DNA from: Hirudinaria manillensis
Taxonomy: Eukaryota; Annelida; Clitellata; Hirudinida; Hirudinidae
DNA length: 64,000 nucleotides
Direction: 5' to 3'
Assembly: GCA_034509925.1 (NCBI GenBank)
Contig: CM067531.1
Coordinates: forward strand, 6,839,319-6,903,318
Part shown: piece after piece, positions 12,001-27,000 of the stretch
How the letters are laid out: every line of letters starts with the position of its first letter
How positions within the stretch are numbered: position 1 is the stretch's first letter
Made by a program: the position numbers and the translations under genes
Notes under the pieces: model-generated
What the model was told of the DNA's origin: nothing
The model's input: the letters and a program-made list of their open reading frames with translations, nothing else
Databases searched by the model: none

Positions 12001-15000
12001 AGGATGATGTCTTTTAACGATGGACCTAAATGCAAAAAATTAAAGGTTAATTAAGAATCCTAAGTTCAAAAATATGGATAATTAAATACAAGATATGCAC
12101 AATAAATTTTAAAACCTGCGAAATACTAAAAAATACAAGATTAGTTTTGGTATTCTCAACTATTTCCAACGATTCTCAGTTTTATTCTGTTGCATTTAAA
12201 AATATAAATTGCTCAAATTTATCTAAGGCATACGCGTTTACTTATTGAGAATATGCTATTTTGTTTATATAAATAAGAATTTTTTTCAGTTGTTATATAG
12301 AATATATAGAATTTAGTCTAGAAGATGCTCAAATCAATTTGATGTTATGTTACAAATACGATGGATGGTCTCTCAGTCATGCAACCACATAACCCGGTAC
12401 TTAAGACACCTTATTTCATTTGATCGCATTGATGTTAGAAACTCCTTATCGGAGCTCTCCGACAGGGATCCTCAGAGGAGGTTCCCCATCTTCGAACGTT
12501 TCGGCCTTTTTAAATCCCTGAAATCCCCTATGGTAGGCTCTCTTTGACCTTTTTATGCCGTCACTTGTCAGACTGGAGCGACTACTAAAAGCTCTCGTTG
12601 GCTTCTTTCGTCGCTTCACTCCCTTACTGAAGCGAAGCCACCTTGCCCTTACGGCTCTCGGTGGCCTATTTTCCGTCATCACTATCGCCCAATAATATCA
12701 TCTTGGACGCTAAATTTTCTTTAGAGCGGCGCACTGTAATAAAAATCTCTATCACCGGCTCCGCGCCTCTCGGGCGATGAATTGCCTCGATGATTCTATT
12801 CTCCCTTGGGCAAGGGCGTATTTGCAGTTGCTGAGCACATGATGCAATGTCTCGGTCCCGCCATAGAGTCCGCATTTGGCGCCTTCTACTAAACCCCCAC
12901 CTCCTTAAATTGTCCTTGAAAGGCAACAGATCATAAATCGATCTTATCTCAAAGGCCAGCCGGAACGGGGACGTCTTCCATAAGTCGCTCCAGGTAAGGG
13001 ATCGCTGGATCACATCTTCCCAAGTTGTCCACTTACCCTGTTGTGCTAACTGTATGGCCTTTGTGACTCGATCTTGTTCCTCGTTCCTCTTTCCGCCTCC
13101 TCTCCTGGCCAATCATCGCGCTTTTAGTTGATGAGCTGGCCTGGGACCATTTCTTGAAGCGGTTCCATCCTGACGGTCTGTCTGGATAAGACCTCTTACT
13201 TCTTCGAGCATCAGTACATTTACTGATACGTCGATCTCTTTCTGTTCTCGGAACTTCTTTCCAGATCTGAGCAGTGGATTAACTGAATATGGAAAAAATC
13301 AGAAGGCCTCTATGTTCCAAAGAAAGACTGAATCAATTCAGACCCATGTCGCTAGTTAATGTAGAGGGGAAAATATTTTTATCTATCACGGTATCTAAAC
13401 TCAAAGAATTTCTGACATCTAGGTGAGTACGTGAACACGTCAGTCCAAATTAAGGTGTTCGAGGTGTACCAGGATACATCGAGCACATCTCCATGATCTG
13501 GGAAGCCGAAAAAAATCCAGAGGGCAAAGTGTGGATGTTCAATAACTTCGCCGACGGCAAGGCCCGTGAAGTCAAGCCATAGATCAGATCTGGAAAGAAA
13601 TCCGAAGCACAAAATAAAATCGACGAATCAGTGACCGTTCTGATGTTCGATGAAGTAAGAGGTCCGATCCAGCCGTATCGTCGTGCGGTTGGATGGAATT
13701 CCCTTACCTGGAGCAAAGCGTATCTGCTCTGCTCAATCGATAAGGTCGGTATCAGATAGGATGATCTCCAAGGACAATTTGCGGAAGTGAGGCTTGGTGG
13801 AAGACCGAATGAGGACTCTGTAGCACGTTCTTAGCAGTTGTACATACCTTCTTTCAACCAGTCGGAACACATGATGACTGGAGAAGTTTGTGATGCCACA
13901 AAAGCAGCAGTGTGAAAAGCAAACTCGCGCACCATAGCATAACCACAAAAAATATATTTCCTTTGCGAAGGCCTCGCACACTTCCTCAAGAAGAAATGTC
14001 GAATATCAAAGAGGCAAATGATTGGACTGTCACTGCCGACCTAGAAGAGATGAGGTACCTCAAGTGATAACAGAGTGAAACCGGATATGGTACTCATCGT
14101 CGATGTCATTCTGGTGTAGTTGACGATTCCGCGATATGGCATGATCGAATACAGCAATGTTCTTAATGCGGACAAGTAAGCAGATCTGTCGATGGATCTG
14201 GAGGCGAAAGGCTACAGAGTGAACCTTTTCCCCATAGAATGGGGCGCTAGGGGCGTAGTCGGCAAGTCGATTTACACCTTCTTCATTTGGATTGGAATGT
14301 CTAGCCGGGAAAGTACAAGAGTTGTGACAAAAATGTCAGAAGCTGCAGAAGAGGCCTCGTTCTGGATTTGGAATATGAGGAGCCACAGTGTTAAGACCAG
14401 CAAAGGCCGTCGATCTCCGGTGTCGATAATCCACCGCAGCGGCCAATTCATCGACCTAGAGATACATGTATGGCATCGTCGGTGAAATCGCCGGCTACGA
14501 ACTCGTAATGCATTATCGACATCGACTCATTCTAAGTCGAAAGGAAAGTCCGACGGCCGCTGGAAGGAAATTTTAAAATACACCTTTCCATATATTGAGA
14601 CGCAGTGTGAGCTTTCATGACTCTGGCGGACAAGGATTATATAAGGAAACCAAAGAGAGCCTCATACAGTCGAAGATTGTGGGTCATAACTAATCTCGAA
14701 AAGCGGCATAAAGAAGCCAATGAGAGCCTTCTGGCTTGCTTCAGTCCAGCCAGTAATGAACGATACAAGAAGACCAGTGAAAACCTCCCATAGCCGAGTA
14801 TGGGGAAAGTCCTGCAAGGAAAAACCGACAGGCTGATCAACGGATATGACCCATCACCCGAAAAAGTAAGAAGATTCAGGGCCGAAACGTTTGAAGACAA
14901 GGGAACTTCTCTGAGAATTCCTTTCAGTGCGCTGAGATGGATTATCGCACAACAACTAAAAAAAAGTATAATAAGGATTGAGCTTTTAAAATTCAAGAAC

Positions 15001-18000
15001 CACATTTGTAAGTTATTTACAACTTCCAGAATAATGAGCAGGACTGAGTCGTCATTTAGAAAACGCCAGTATTAGAAATTGGGTTTTGTGGCGGAATGGC
15101 ATCAATCAATTTATGAACAATCATAAAGACAGGCTTTAACCACTTAATTATCGAATCAAAACTTATAATATTTAATAATTAACTAACACTAACTCGGAAA
15201 CTTTCCTAATTTCATGTCTAAAATAGAAATTGTAACATGTAATAAATCAATAATTTGTAAAATGTCATTATATTTCAATGAAACTAATTACAAAAACCAC
15301 AGTAAAAGAGTTTTGTGAAGCTTTAGAGTTTTACATTGTTTATGAAATATTATTCACAAAATATTGTATAATTCAAAGGAGGAAAAATATCCGAAGCTTC
15401 AGCACCCCAATGTTCCATGTCAAAAGAAGTTATTATATTTAATCTATATTTTTACTTTCTAATAGTCAATTTTCTGATAATCTTTCACAATTATTTCTTA
15501 ATTAAGTCTAGTATACAAACAAACGGTAAAAGCATGCAAATAAATACTCGTCTACCAACAAATATTGCCTCAGTAGAAAAATTGGATTGCTTGGATAAAT
15601 GTCGAGTGCCTCCGTTAATATCAATTCCTGAAAACGGATATGTAATATCTGAGGTGAGTTATTGGCTTTGCGCAATTAATTTACTAAATGGTGTTAAACT
15701 TTATCTTATTCCCATCAAAGACTAAAGGAGAAAATTGTAAGAATTGTCAAAGAATTCGCTGTGGTTCGCAAGACAATATTCCTTTTTCAAACATTAAACC
15801 TGACTTTTCTCAAGGTATTGAAATGTGCATTGAGTATTTGTATACTATAGATTCTTTTATGTTTAGCCGGGACGCGAGTGGAAGTACTTTAAGTGATTCT
15901 TTCGCGGAGGTGTATTACTGGTAGGACGTTCAATTCACGCCAATTTCATAGCGAGAAATTTCTTAGACGAAAAATAAATTGTGATTATTCAGATACTTTC
16001 CATTTTGAGTAGAATAGGATAAAGCACACATGCATACTTAAAGATTTATTTAAAACATGACTATATCAAAAATAAAAATTGTGACCGAAGTTCTTCGAAT
16101 AATATATAATGTTTCATTTACCATACCCAATAATTCTGATTTAAAATTACTTTTTTAAAATTGATTGATGCCCAGTTATTTTAATTCTGCTTTTTTTAAA
16201 GATATAATTGTGTTAATTTTTTAGTTACCCTTTTATTTAAACTCGACTCTCAGTCAATTTTTAGTTTAGATTTGATCATCAATTTTTGAATTAGTTTCAG
16301 TTGTTTTTAGTTTTGAGGTCTGACATTTAATTTTAATGAAGTTTCGACGATTTTAGTATGATTTGGAGATTATCCTCTCGACACATGATTTTAAGTCAGG
16401 GGAAGTCAAGGCTAGTTTGATTAGGTTGAAAATGGCCAGTCAAAGAGCAAGTCCTTCCACTTTATTTTCTCTAAATTAGCTGGATGTTGAGTCAACTCCA
16501 TCTCATGCGTTATGTATGAACCTTTTTAACGATGGTGAATTTGAGCTGTCTAATCGATATGAGACAGGACACAAGTCACTCAAAACCTTTATTTTCCGCA
16601 GTTGCCTCGATGGAATTATCTGCTTTCTATTTTTTTTACCTCAAAGTTTAAAGTATGATCTGTGTTGACCATTTATACTACTAGTCGTCAACCTTCCCAT
16701 AAATTTGGGAAACTGTACTTTTATAATAGCATAAATTTTATATAGTATTGTTGGATGCCTGGATCCAGATAATTGAAGAATAATTAAAATCATATTGCTG
16801 ATTAATTAATTTAGTAATTATTTAAATTGATTGGCAATATAATTTGATAATTAATTAATGGGCACTATTCAGAGTCTTTGGTTATGAACCTCGACAAATA
16901 GAGTTATCTCGAAAAGCAGAGCGAGAGTAAGGGAAACAGCAGATTCCAAGACTTAATCAATTAAGCATTGTACATCTTCCAAGCCATCTGAATACTTTCA
17001 ATAAACCTGACCTTCTATAATTAGTTTTAAGACCCCGGGTTATTACAGTATGTTTGGTCCGATATACGATACCATTTCACTGCAAATTTCTGTACCTCAA
17101 ATTTTTTTGCGATACTGAGATATTGGAACTTGGAGTCTTTCTGAAGCTGCTTTCATTTTGTTATATAGAAAATATCGAATACAAAAAGTCTTGCCAAAAA
17201 AGGAAGTATATTTTTGCAATGAATTGAAATCAAAACCTTACATATAAATTATATGATAACCCTGGATAATGCTAATTAAATAATTAAAATTATATTGCTA
17301 TTAATCAACTTTATAATTAATAAATATATAAATAATCTTCCACCAAACCCCACCTCCAAAAATTATGCTTTGAGAAACTACTTGTTGTGTACCGAACTTA
17401 TCACAGAGGCCAGAGACCTCTTCCATACTTTGATCCCGGGTTTATTCACGTCTTCTCACTTTGTCCACTTACCTTGCTGTACTAGCTGCATGGCCTTTAT
17501 GACTCGGTTTTGTTACTCTTTTCGCCCCTCTCTTGGCCAACTATCGATATCCTCTGACTAATGAGCTGATTTGGGACGATTGTTGAAGTGGTTCTAACCG
17601 GCTGTGTGATGATCCGTCTGGATATGACCTTCCTCTAATGTCAGCACGGCTACTGACTCATCAATTATTTTCTGCGCTCAGAACTTTCTTCCAGATACAA
17701 GCATCTTTCAGGCCTTGAATAGATTTAGGTTTAGCGTTTTCTATTCTTTGTATCTTATGGGGTAACATTAATAAATAAATTTATAAATCACATAAAGCTG
17801 TACTTAACTACTTCAATTGCAATTGAATTAGCTTTCTAGTGCTTTATGTTTTCTGGTGGGACGTGAAGTCAGGTTTTAATCGATCCACATTTGCATAGCA
17901 CTCCCTGGCTGCTCAGGCCAGGTATTAAGCGCGACAAGGTTCGTCATAACTAATACTGCTGGCATGAACGCTACCCATTCGGCCACCTTTCCATAACACC

Positions 18001-21000
18001 AAATCATTCAATTATTTTTGGTTCAAACTATTTTGTAAATCACATGAAAAACAGTATAATTTCGAGACATAATTCATTTCACAGCTCATGTAAAAAAATG
18101 CGACTGGTTCTGCAACATGCCTTGTCATATACACGAGGTTGATCTAAAAGTTAAATTTTTATGGCTTATCAACAAATTATTATCAACAAATTTTGCGATA
18201 TTCACAGGATCGAAATTTCGTAAACGATGTTGAGAAAATCATCACAAGATTCTCCAAAGTTTCTTATTTTTATAAAATGATTATAAATATTTTAAATAAC
18301 TGATGGTATTTGTTTTAGAAAACTAGGGAAGATTTTGATCATTACGCAGATAGAAATTGCAGAGATTTCATGAGACTTTTCAAAAACTTATGGGTTAAAT
18401 GTCCCTTTTTCTTTCTCTTACACATCACTTTGGACATTGTTTAGCATGCGAGAATATTTTTTGAGTTGTAACAATTGAGAACTGTGTTGACACGATTAAT
18501 AATATAAATCGCGCTATTCCGTGCATATAACTTTGCAGGAAGGAAAACAGCTTTTATTTTAAGTTAAACTTATTTTAAATGTTAAAATGTATGGCTCTAG
18601 TTCCCACGATCAAGGCTAATGAAGTACGTTTTTAAAAATGCAAGATGCAATACAGCTCCTTATATTACATAATTAGTATTGACCAGAAAGACAGTATTGC
18701 TGTTTGAAATGTCATTGGTGCATCAACATTATTAATATATTATTAATTATAATCAGTGGAGGTTGTTCGTCGATGGTTCCAAGAACAAACGTTGTCTTGA
18801 ATATTGATATTTTAGCTCAGAAAAAGAACTTTAGATGCTCTTGATTTGGCTATTCAAGATCAAAAACTTGATAGACAATATTTAGAATTATTTACTGAGT
18901 ATCTGTGGCACAAAACAAACGCTAGAAACATGGACATTCAACAATTCATGTAAGTCAATTTTATACATATACATTTATATACATATTTAGTCTTACATTT
19001 TTCATTTTATGTTATTGGGTAATCATTTAATAATTTCAATTTAGCACTTTATTTAAACCATTAAAAATTGGTTTGGAAATTTTAATATTAACGTTAGCAG
19101 TGATAAAAATATGCGGAATGAATTTGATCTGCAAATGAAAATGCCAAATATTCTCTGTGATGAAAAACCATCTGAACATAAAAATTGCAGAAAAGAGGTA
19201 ATTATTTCACTTTCTGAATCTTATGTACTCATTAGGGTGCCAATCAAAAAATTTTTGAAATGCGTATTCTAACCCCAGAAATTTGTTCATTTTACATTTC
19301 TAAGGCCACACACAAAATTTTAAGTTAATCAGAGGTCATTTAGAACTGCCTGGAGCATCTCTTACATCCCACAGCACTTAAACACTGAGTATAATAGCGG
19401 AAGTTACATGTTACTCTTATCTTACAAGGCTTGCTTCGATAGCAAGAGATATTTTATCTTTAGTTAATAAATCTGTTTAACTTTGTACATTTTAACCTTC
19501 AAAAAATTTAAAAAAAAAACACGTTTCAACAAAAAAAAAAGCAAAAATTTGACTAAACTCCACTGCTACCTAGTTTCTCAATGACGATCGATTTCTTTGA
19601 TTTAGGAAAATGCTGCCTATGTCTTTTAACTACTTGGAGCAGGTATTGTTTCTCCTCTTAATTTGTTATGACTCAATTAAAGTCTTTTATCAGCCACGTC
19701 CTGCGACATCATTAACAAGCTTCCGTTGTTGAACATTGTTCATTGGCGAGCGATGTTATGTCCCGATGTTGTTTGCTTATCCATAACATGGAGATGTTGA
19801 TTTGAGATGATAATTTCCACCCAGGACTAATAAGCTGTCCAAGAAGGATTTATAGAACAAGTACTAAACAACAGCATAATTCATCTGCCCACTTCGCAGA
19901 GTCACTCTCTATCTAATTTGGAATCTTGTTTGTACAAGCAGACATTTAACATAAAATTTAATATGCGTTACATGGGTGAAAATATGGTAGACGTCACTCC
20001 GGCTTCCACTTATCTAATTCTTTGCCTTAGGATGACTAGATGTTTTTTTAGTATTTTTAATTTTCTTGATGTGGATAATTGGTAAAAGAATTTTGCATTT
20101 ATTTAAAATTATTTGAAAAAGAGTATCCAAATTAATATTATTACAATATTTTTATTTACCAAAATTTAACAAAATATTTTTAGATTAAAGTGATAGCTAG
20201 AGAATCAGAAAAACACAAAAGCATCTCGAATGCGAATGGTTCCTTCTGTGTAACAAACGAAATTCAACAGTTAGAATGCGAGAATAAAGTTTTACGAAAT
20301 CTGTTGTGCAACGTTATGAACAAAGAATATGTCACTAATCATAATAATCCAGCAATTATGTTACCCATCAAAGTACCAGAATTAATTTTTGTTATTTTTA
20401 ATTGAAACAACTTTCCAGAATGTGTCACACTACTTTCAAAAGAAATTATGGAGATATATTTATTATCTGATTTTGACTATAATTATATCGCCAATTACTT
20501 GTTCTAAAGTGTTTAATGTTTCATATATATGTTTAACCTTTTTCGTTCAATGACTGAAATAACTCATTGCTTTAAAGGATGGAATCGATATTTCATTCCC
20601 CGAACTTGACTCAGAAATATTTTGGAGGCAAGAAAAGCTGTCAGAAGCTTTAACTTTAACAACAGAGTATGAAGTGATGGACTTGGAAATTACCAGAAAA
20701 ATTCAGAAAAAATTATTAGCTATTGAGGTAAATACGTACGTAGATAAATTACGATTATGCTCAATTAAAAACCATTTTCTATTGGAATACAATGCCTGCC
20801 ATAAGGTGGGGACACTAATGTTGTTTTTTTTTTTAAATTGATAATTATTAGTTATTGATATGATATGTAGATATTCATTGGCTACGAGAAGATATTAATT
20901 TCAGTGATTTCAGACAACTATATTTTTAATTAAAGCAAAAATAGGTACAAAAACTTGAAATACGATTAAAAATACGTGAAAATAAATGACCCTTACGTGG

Positions 21001-24000
21001 AAGCAAAAATATCTATTTTTAGGTTATAACAAACGTCCAAAATATAGAACACATAAAGCCAATAATGTTTTTTGTCTCTTTTGCTTAATTACTTCCTGAA
21101 CTCGATCTTTTATTGAATCCAAGAATGGTTTCAGCCTCTGATCGTCCAACTTTATCCACTCCTCGCTCAGAGCTTTTTACAATTCCAAATTGTTAGAGTT
21201 TTACCTAATATTAGAATGTACTTGATTGGCAGGCAATACCCACAGCTTTTCAATTAGATTTAGGTCCGGAAATCGAACAGACCGCTTCAAGATTCACTTA
21301 GATTCTTTTGGAAAAATAACCTTTTTTGGTATTAAGATGTGGATGGAGCCATTACCTTGTTAAAAGATAGTCTTATTCCTTTGAAACTAATCACAGGAGA
21401 TGTTTGTTTGGAGTTTGAACGGATTCTGAGGCATTCTCCCCTACTTCACTTACAAGAATTTTGGTTTGACGATGAATGAGTTTTCGAAGTCATCTTGATA
21501 TATATATCTGGATCCTTTGAAAATCGTTTGACAACATTTGTGAAATGTTTAACCTTTTTCGAAATTTCCGAAAGCGACAAATTTGGCTCATTTAATGTTT
21601 CTTTCTTTATTTTTCTGATTATTCCGCCTTGGACTAGGGATCCTCAAAAGAGTTTCCCCCGTCTTCAAACGTTTCGGCCCTTTGAATCTCCTTACCTTTT
21701 TGGGAAGTGGGCCGCATCCGGTGATCAGCCGGATGTCCCTGTCCTTCTGGACGCAATATTTACCGCCGGCTGTGAGAAGCACTCGTTGGCCTTGTTATGC
21801 CGGTCACTACTGCAGGCTCGTGCTCCTGCTGTAGAGGACAGCTGATGACAGCGCTGGAGGTAGGCCTAGCCATTTTCTGGTGTATCGGCTAACTTTCCTC
21901 TCCAGCTTCTTGACCACTGACAAACCAATCTCGTTGATGGTTATCATTCTGTTTTACATTATGCACAATATTAAAACGGTGTATTGTTAATTAAACTTAA
22001 CCACTTGTCTTGGATGTCTAGTTGAAACATTGACGATTGTTATTGTTACTTTTTTGCGCTAACTTACCATCCAAAATACATTTCGGCAATTATTAATGAT
22101 TATGACATCATTTGGAAATTAGAACATTAGGAATTAAAATAACTGAAATAAGCTTCAGACCACCACGGTGTTTTACCAAAATTTTGATATTTTATCACTG
22201 TTTAGAATGCTGATAAACGACTGCTTAGCATTGAAAAGAAAGAAAGTTTAATGGCCAGTTCCTTCGAAATGCAGAAAGAAGTTCTAACCGAGGTCGAACT
22301 GCATTATTTTTTATGTTTGCTTAAAGTTAAACCAATTAATTAATTTGTATCTAATTGACATTTTATGTTTTTGTTTAGAAAATGATTGAAATAACAATAC
22401 TTGCTTTTGAATTATTTTTGAATTTTTGAAATATTTGCAGAAATAAATATTTTCTAATAAATAATTTCAGATACAGAAGGATCTTCTTACAGTTGAAAAT
22501 CATGTGAAAGCATTAAAGTGTCTTTCAAAAACTGTTCGCAAGAAATTGCGTAAAAAAATAAGGCAACATAATGTCATCAGTTATGAAATTTCAAATAAAG
22601 TCGATGAAGTTGAGCTGCTCAACGACTCAATTGAAATTAGAAGACATTCCATGGAAATATTAAATGAAAATTGTGACTCTCTGCAGGTTAATTCAGATTC
22701 TTTTCATGAAAAAATTAGAGAGGTTGAATCATAAATGGTGATTGTTTTAATTTGCATAAAGTAATTTTTTATATTAAGAGATCTATCAGAGATGCCCATG
22801 AATTATCATGTAATGAAAATGAATGTGAAACAAAGATTTGCAGAAAACAAATTGAGGTTGAAGAGACAGACAAACTGACAAAAAAAACAAATAAAATCCA
22901 ATCAAAATATCTGTGGTTAGTTGGTTTAACATCTTATTGAAATTTTAAATTTAAACCATGTCAAGCAAGTCATTAAGGCTAGTCTTGTGCAATCTCTTGT
23001 TCTGGTCCTTTTTTCAATTCACTCGTTTTTTTTAGTTTAGCTTAGACTAACTAGGACTAATTTCTGGTATGGAAATTGAGATGGGACAAGTAAATTATTT
23101 GATGAGAGAAAACCTATTGCTTACTGAAATATAGATCAAACCCCATTTTTTAATGAAAATAGTAACTCTGTGATCATTGTGGCATCACTGTTTTGTTAAA
23201 TGCCTATTGGTTTTCCATTTAGTCTCTGACAACTCTGATATCAAATTTCCAAAGTGACCCACCACTTATAATTTATCCAGGGACATCTAAAGTTATCTGA
23301 CCTTAATTCAACATCTACCAATCAATGCGAAATATTTTGTGATTAGCCAGTTGAATACTTATAATGCTGATGGGCATTTCTACCATGGTTAGGCATGCTA
23401 ACCGTTTTATCCAGGGAGATGTTCGAGCCAGCATTATTTTATTTTTCAATCTATCCTTTGCTTTGTGTGATGTTTAGACCAGATGGGCAGCCTCACTAAT
23501 AGTTGCATTCTAAACGACTAAGTGCCCCTTGATTATTATTTGATTACAGCTCACCTTGCCTTGAAATTTGATCTTTCGTGGCACATCTTCGGCATCATGC
23601 ATCATTGCTTTACCATTGCATGGTTGTAGAGTTGAAGGCTAAATCCAACAACCTCAGTTTGGACTTGGATTTTATCTACAATTGGCAATAATATTATCAA
23701 GTGCATCTCCAAAGGGTCTCTAGGCAAATTTTTATAATCCAACTAACATGTCTTTGAAGCATTTGTAACTTGTTTGATCACAAGTACCAAAGATGTAAAG
23801 AGGTGTCAGATTAATCAAACAGTAGCAACAGTCCACCACGTGGCTTTTTTATTCTTGCCATATTATTGAGGTTTCAAGAGACACTGGGTGCATCTGAGTC
23901 TGTCTGTCAGACAGACTACATATGTTGCACAAATAAATGTGAGATGCCAATTCCTTTTCTTGATCACTAATTGTAGAATCGATTTTACAGATTATAAGCT

Positions 24001-27000
24001 TTCTTCATAAAACTAGTTATTGGGCATCTCTTATGAATAAGTATATCTTTGCCAAATGTATCAGGATGCATTGACAGTTTTGAAATACATGAAATGGCAC
24101 CAGATAGAATGTCTTTAAAATTTAAGTTGGTTGTTGTAGTGCTATGAAGCAAAATTTTCCAAAAATTGAAGCAAAGTATTGAAATCTGAATAAATCATTG
24201 AGAAGCATAAGCTTATGTAGGATACTTCTCTAACTTGCTGAGAATTCCAAGCTTGCTCATTCTTGTTTGGGCATGCCCAAACAGAGTATTATATCTGAGT
24301 ATAATTTTCGTGATCAGAGTTCAAAAAGACATATGGGACACCTAATAATGTTCAAGAAGCAAAAACACCATTGATTGGCGTTATTGCTTTAAAAATTAAT
24401 TATTTACTATGTTATTGATAAAATAACATCATTTAGTGAAAAGAAAGATAATAATGAGGCTTTGAAAATTGTGGAAAGGCTTCTGGTAAAATTTCACAAA
24501 ACAAACAAATTTCTTTCTGAGATAGCAACTCTCAAGGATGTTATTGCAAGCCATTTAAATCAGTTGAGGATAGATTTAAAAGGTAAGCTTTAAAATGATT
24601 TATTGGCCATTATTAGTTATAAATTTATTTTCATTCGTACCACAGAAGGACATTTTCAACTAATGGATATTCAAACTACAATTGTGAAACATAATTATAA
24701 TTATCAGTTGATAAAGAAGGTTTGAATAATGATTTCTTAAGGGCGTTCTCTTTTAAATTAAAACCCTCTTAATTTAGATTCATCATCATGTTGTAACACT
24801 GTTTTTTTCTAATTTAATCCAATTTCACAATTTTTGTATCATTTACATAATATTAATTTAGTTTAGGAGCCTAGATGTCATATAAGCTATGCTCTAATAT
24901 ATATCATATATCATATACAATCTCTTGATTCCCAAATGGATTTGATCCTCTTGATATTCCATATTCCTTCATCTGTAATCACATAAGAGAAAACATATTG
25001 GTAAATTACTAATGGCAATGAAACCATTATGTTGAACCACCTGCTTGTAAAGTGCATATTTAGTAAATATTAGTTACTGAATGTAACTGCCTGGCTCATG
25101 TGAGAATTCCAACTATATTTCAATATCATTCTTTAAGAATAAGGAAGATTCAAACTCAGTGAAAGATCAAATTACAATTGGACTGAGAAATGCTGAAGAA
25201 AATTTATCTGAAGTCAAAGAGGTTGTTCAATAGCTGGCAAAATATTGAATTTTAACATTGATGACATTTCAGGTTTGCAAAACCTTGGCTATAAATATGT
25301 ATAAAGATTATCTAAGCGAAGCAAAAATAATATTAGAAAGAAATGCAAGAATATTAAGCGAAGTAAAGGTTAGGGTTAAGTAGCGGTGATCTCTGGTACA
25401 CATACAACCGATTTATTTTATTTAATTATTTAGAAGAGACATCACGATATTGAGAAACAAATTTTTTCGCTCCAGAGAATCAAAGGTTATTTATCAGATG
25501 TGGTCTTTTTCAAAAGCCTTTTTGGAAACATGAATTGGATTATATTTCATTAATTTTTGATTCAGTATGGCATTTCAAAACATAAAGTGATATCTATTTA
25601 TTGTAAAAATGATATTTGTTTAAAATATTGCTCCCGGGTCAGACACAAACACTAAAGAAAATCTGGTACATTCTCTGGTTGCCATTAACGGCATTGTGAC
25701 GGAGAGCAATAGTAAAAAAGAAAGGCTTATAGCAGACCTCCTTGCCAACAAATTAACACTCAAACAAGTAAGTATTTTTTTAATGGAGTCGGTGGCAATA
25801 TTTATAAAGATGTATATCATACAAAGTGCGTCTTTTTGGGATAGGGTATGGATCCATTGAGTATATATACTATTATATATTGTAATAACCCGGGGTCCTC
25901 AAACTAATTATAGAAGGTCAGGTTTATTGAAAGTGTTCAGATGGCTTGGAAGATGTACAATGCTCAAATGTCTAAGTCTTGAAATCTGCTGTTTCTCTAA
26001 CTCTCGCCCTGTTTTTCGAGATAAATCTATTTGTCTAGCTTCATAACCAAAGACTCTGAATAGTACCCATTAATTAATTCTCAAATTATATTGCCACTCA
26101 ATTTAATTAATTACTAAATTAATTAATCAGCAATATAATTTTAATTATTCTTCAATTATCTGGAGCCAGGGATCCAACACTGCCCCCTCCTTAAATCTGT
26201 TCGTCCCGAACAGACATCTATTCCTATTTTCACTCTAGGAATATGATCTTCCAACAATCTCATGGCTGCGAATCCCGGATCCTTTTGCTTTGTCCTTTTT
26301 GCGGATTTCTGTTTCCTCCCTTTTGCTCCTGTGTCCCACAAGTTTCAGTCGCGGAACGCCGCCACTTCTAAGTTCACCCTCCTGCTCCACCATGTCGCCA
26401 GATCTGAAACTCTCTACAGGATCACCTGCTCCACTTTCCATGCTAGACACTCTCCCGAAATCCCGAGCACTCCCTTCTGTTATCTCCAATCGAGCCGAAA
26501 CATCCGCTGGTAAATCCATGGCCTCTCCCGAAGACTTCATTTGTTCCAGTACTAACTCCGTGTGTTCCACTTGTAACTCTATGCGCTTCATCAGTAAATC
26601 CTCGGGCTGTATTAAGAACATCACAGACTCTGCTGGTAAATCCATTGGCTATTCTGTAGACTCTACTTGTTCCACCATCAACTTCGTGTGCTTTACTGGT
26701 AACTCCTCGGGCGGTAATAATAACTTCACAGACTCTGCCGGTAAATCCATGGGCTCTTCCGAAAGCTCCACTTGCTCCACTACCACCTCCGTGAGCTCTC
26801 TGGGCCCTGCTGCCGACTCGATCTGATCTGGTGACTCCATGGGCTCCAATGGCAAGTCCTCTGAGTCTGCCATCACGCACAGAATTTCTGGAGACGCACG
26901 CACTATGGTCGGATGTGTCTTCTAATGACTCCATCCCAATGCTGCCAGAAACTGTAGTTGGAACATCAGAACTCTTCTCAGTAGAGTTTTCACCCGAAAC

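Noticed and set aside
14192-14485. 97-codon frame as a stand-alone gene
   Set aside because: It is the endonuclease C-terminus of the RLE-LINE copy at 13284-14942.
17969-17997. tRNA gene on the minus strand
   Set aside because: Only the A-box half resembles a tRNA; no cloverleaf or properly spaced B box is present.
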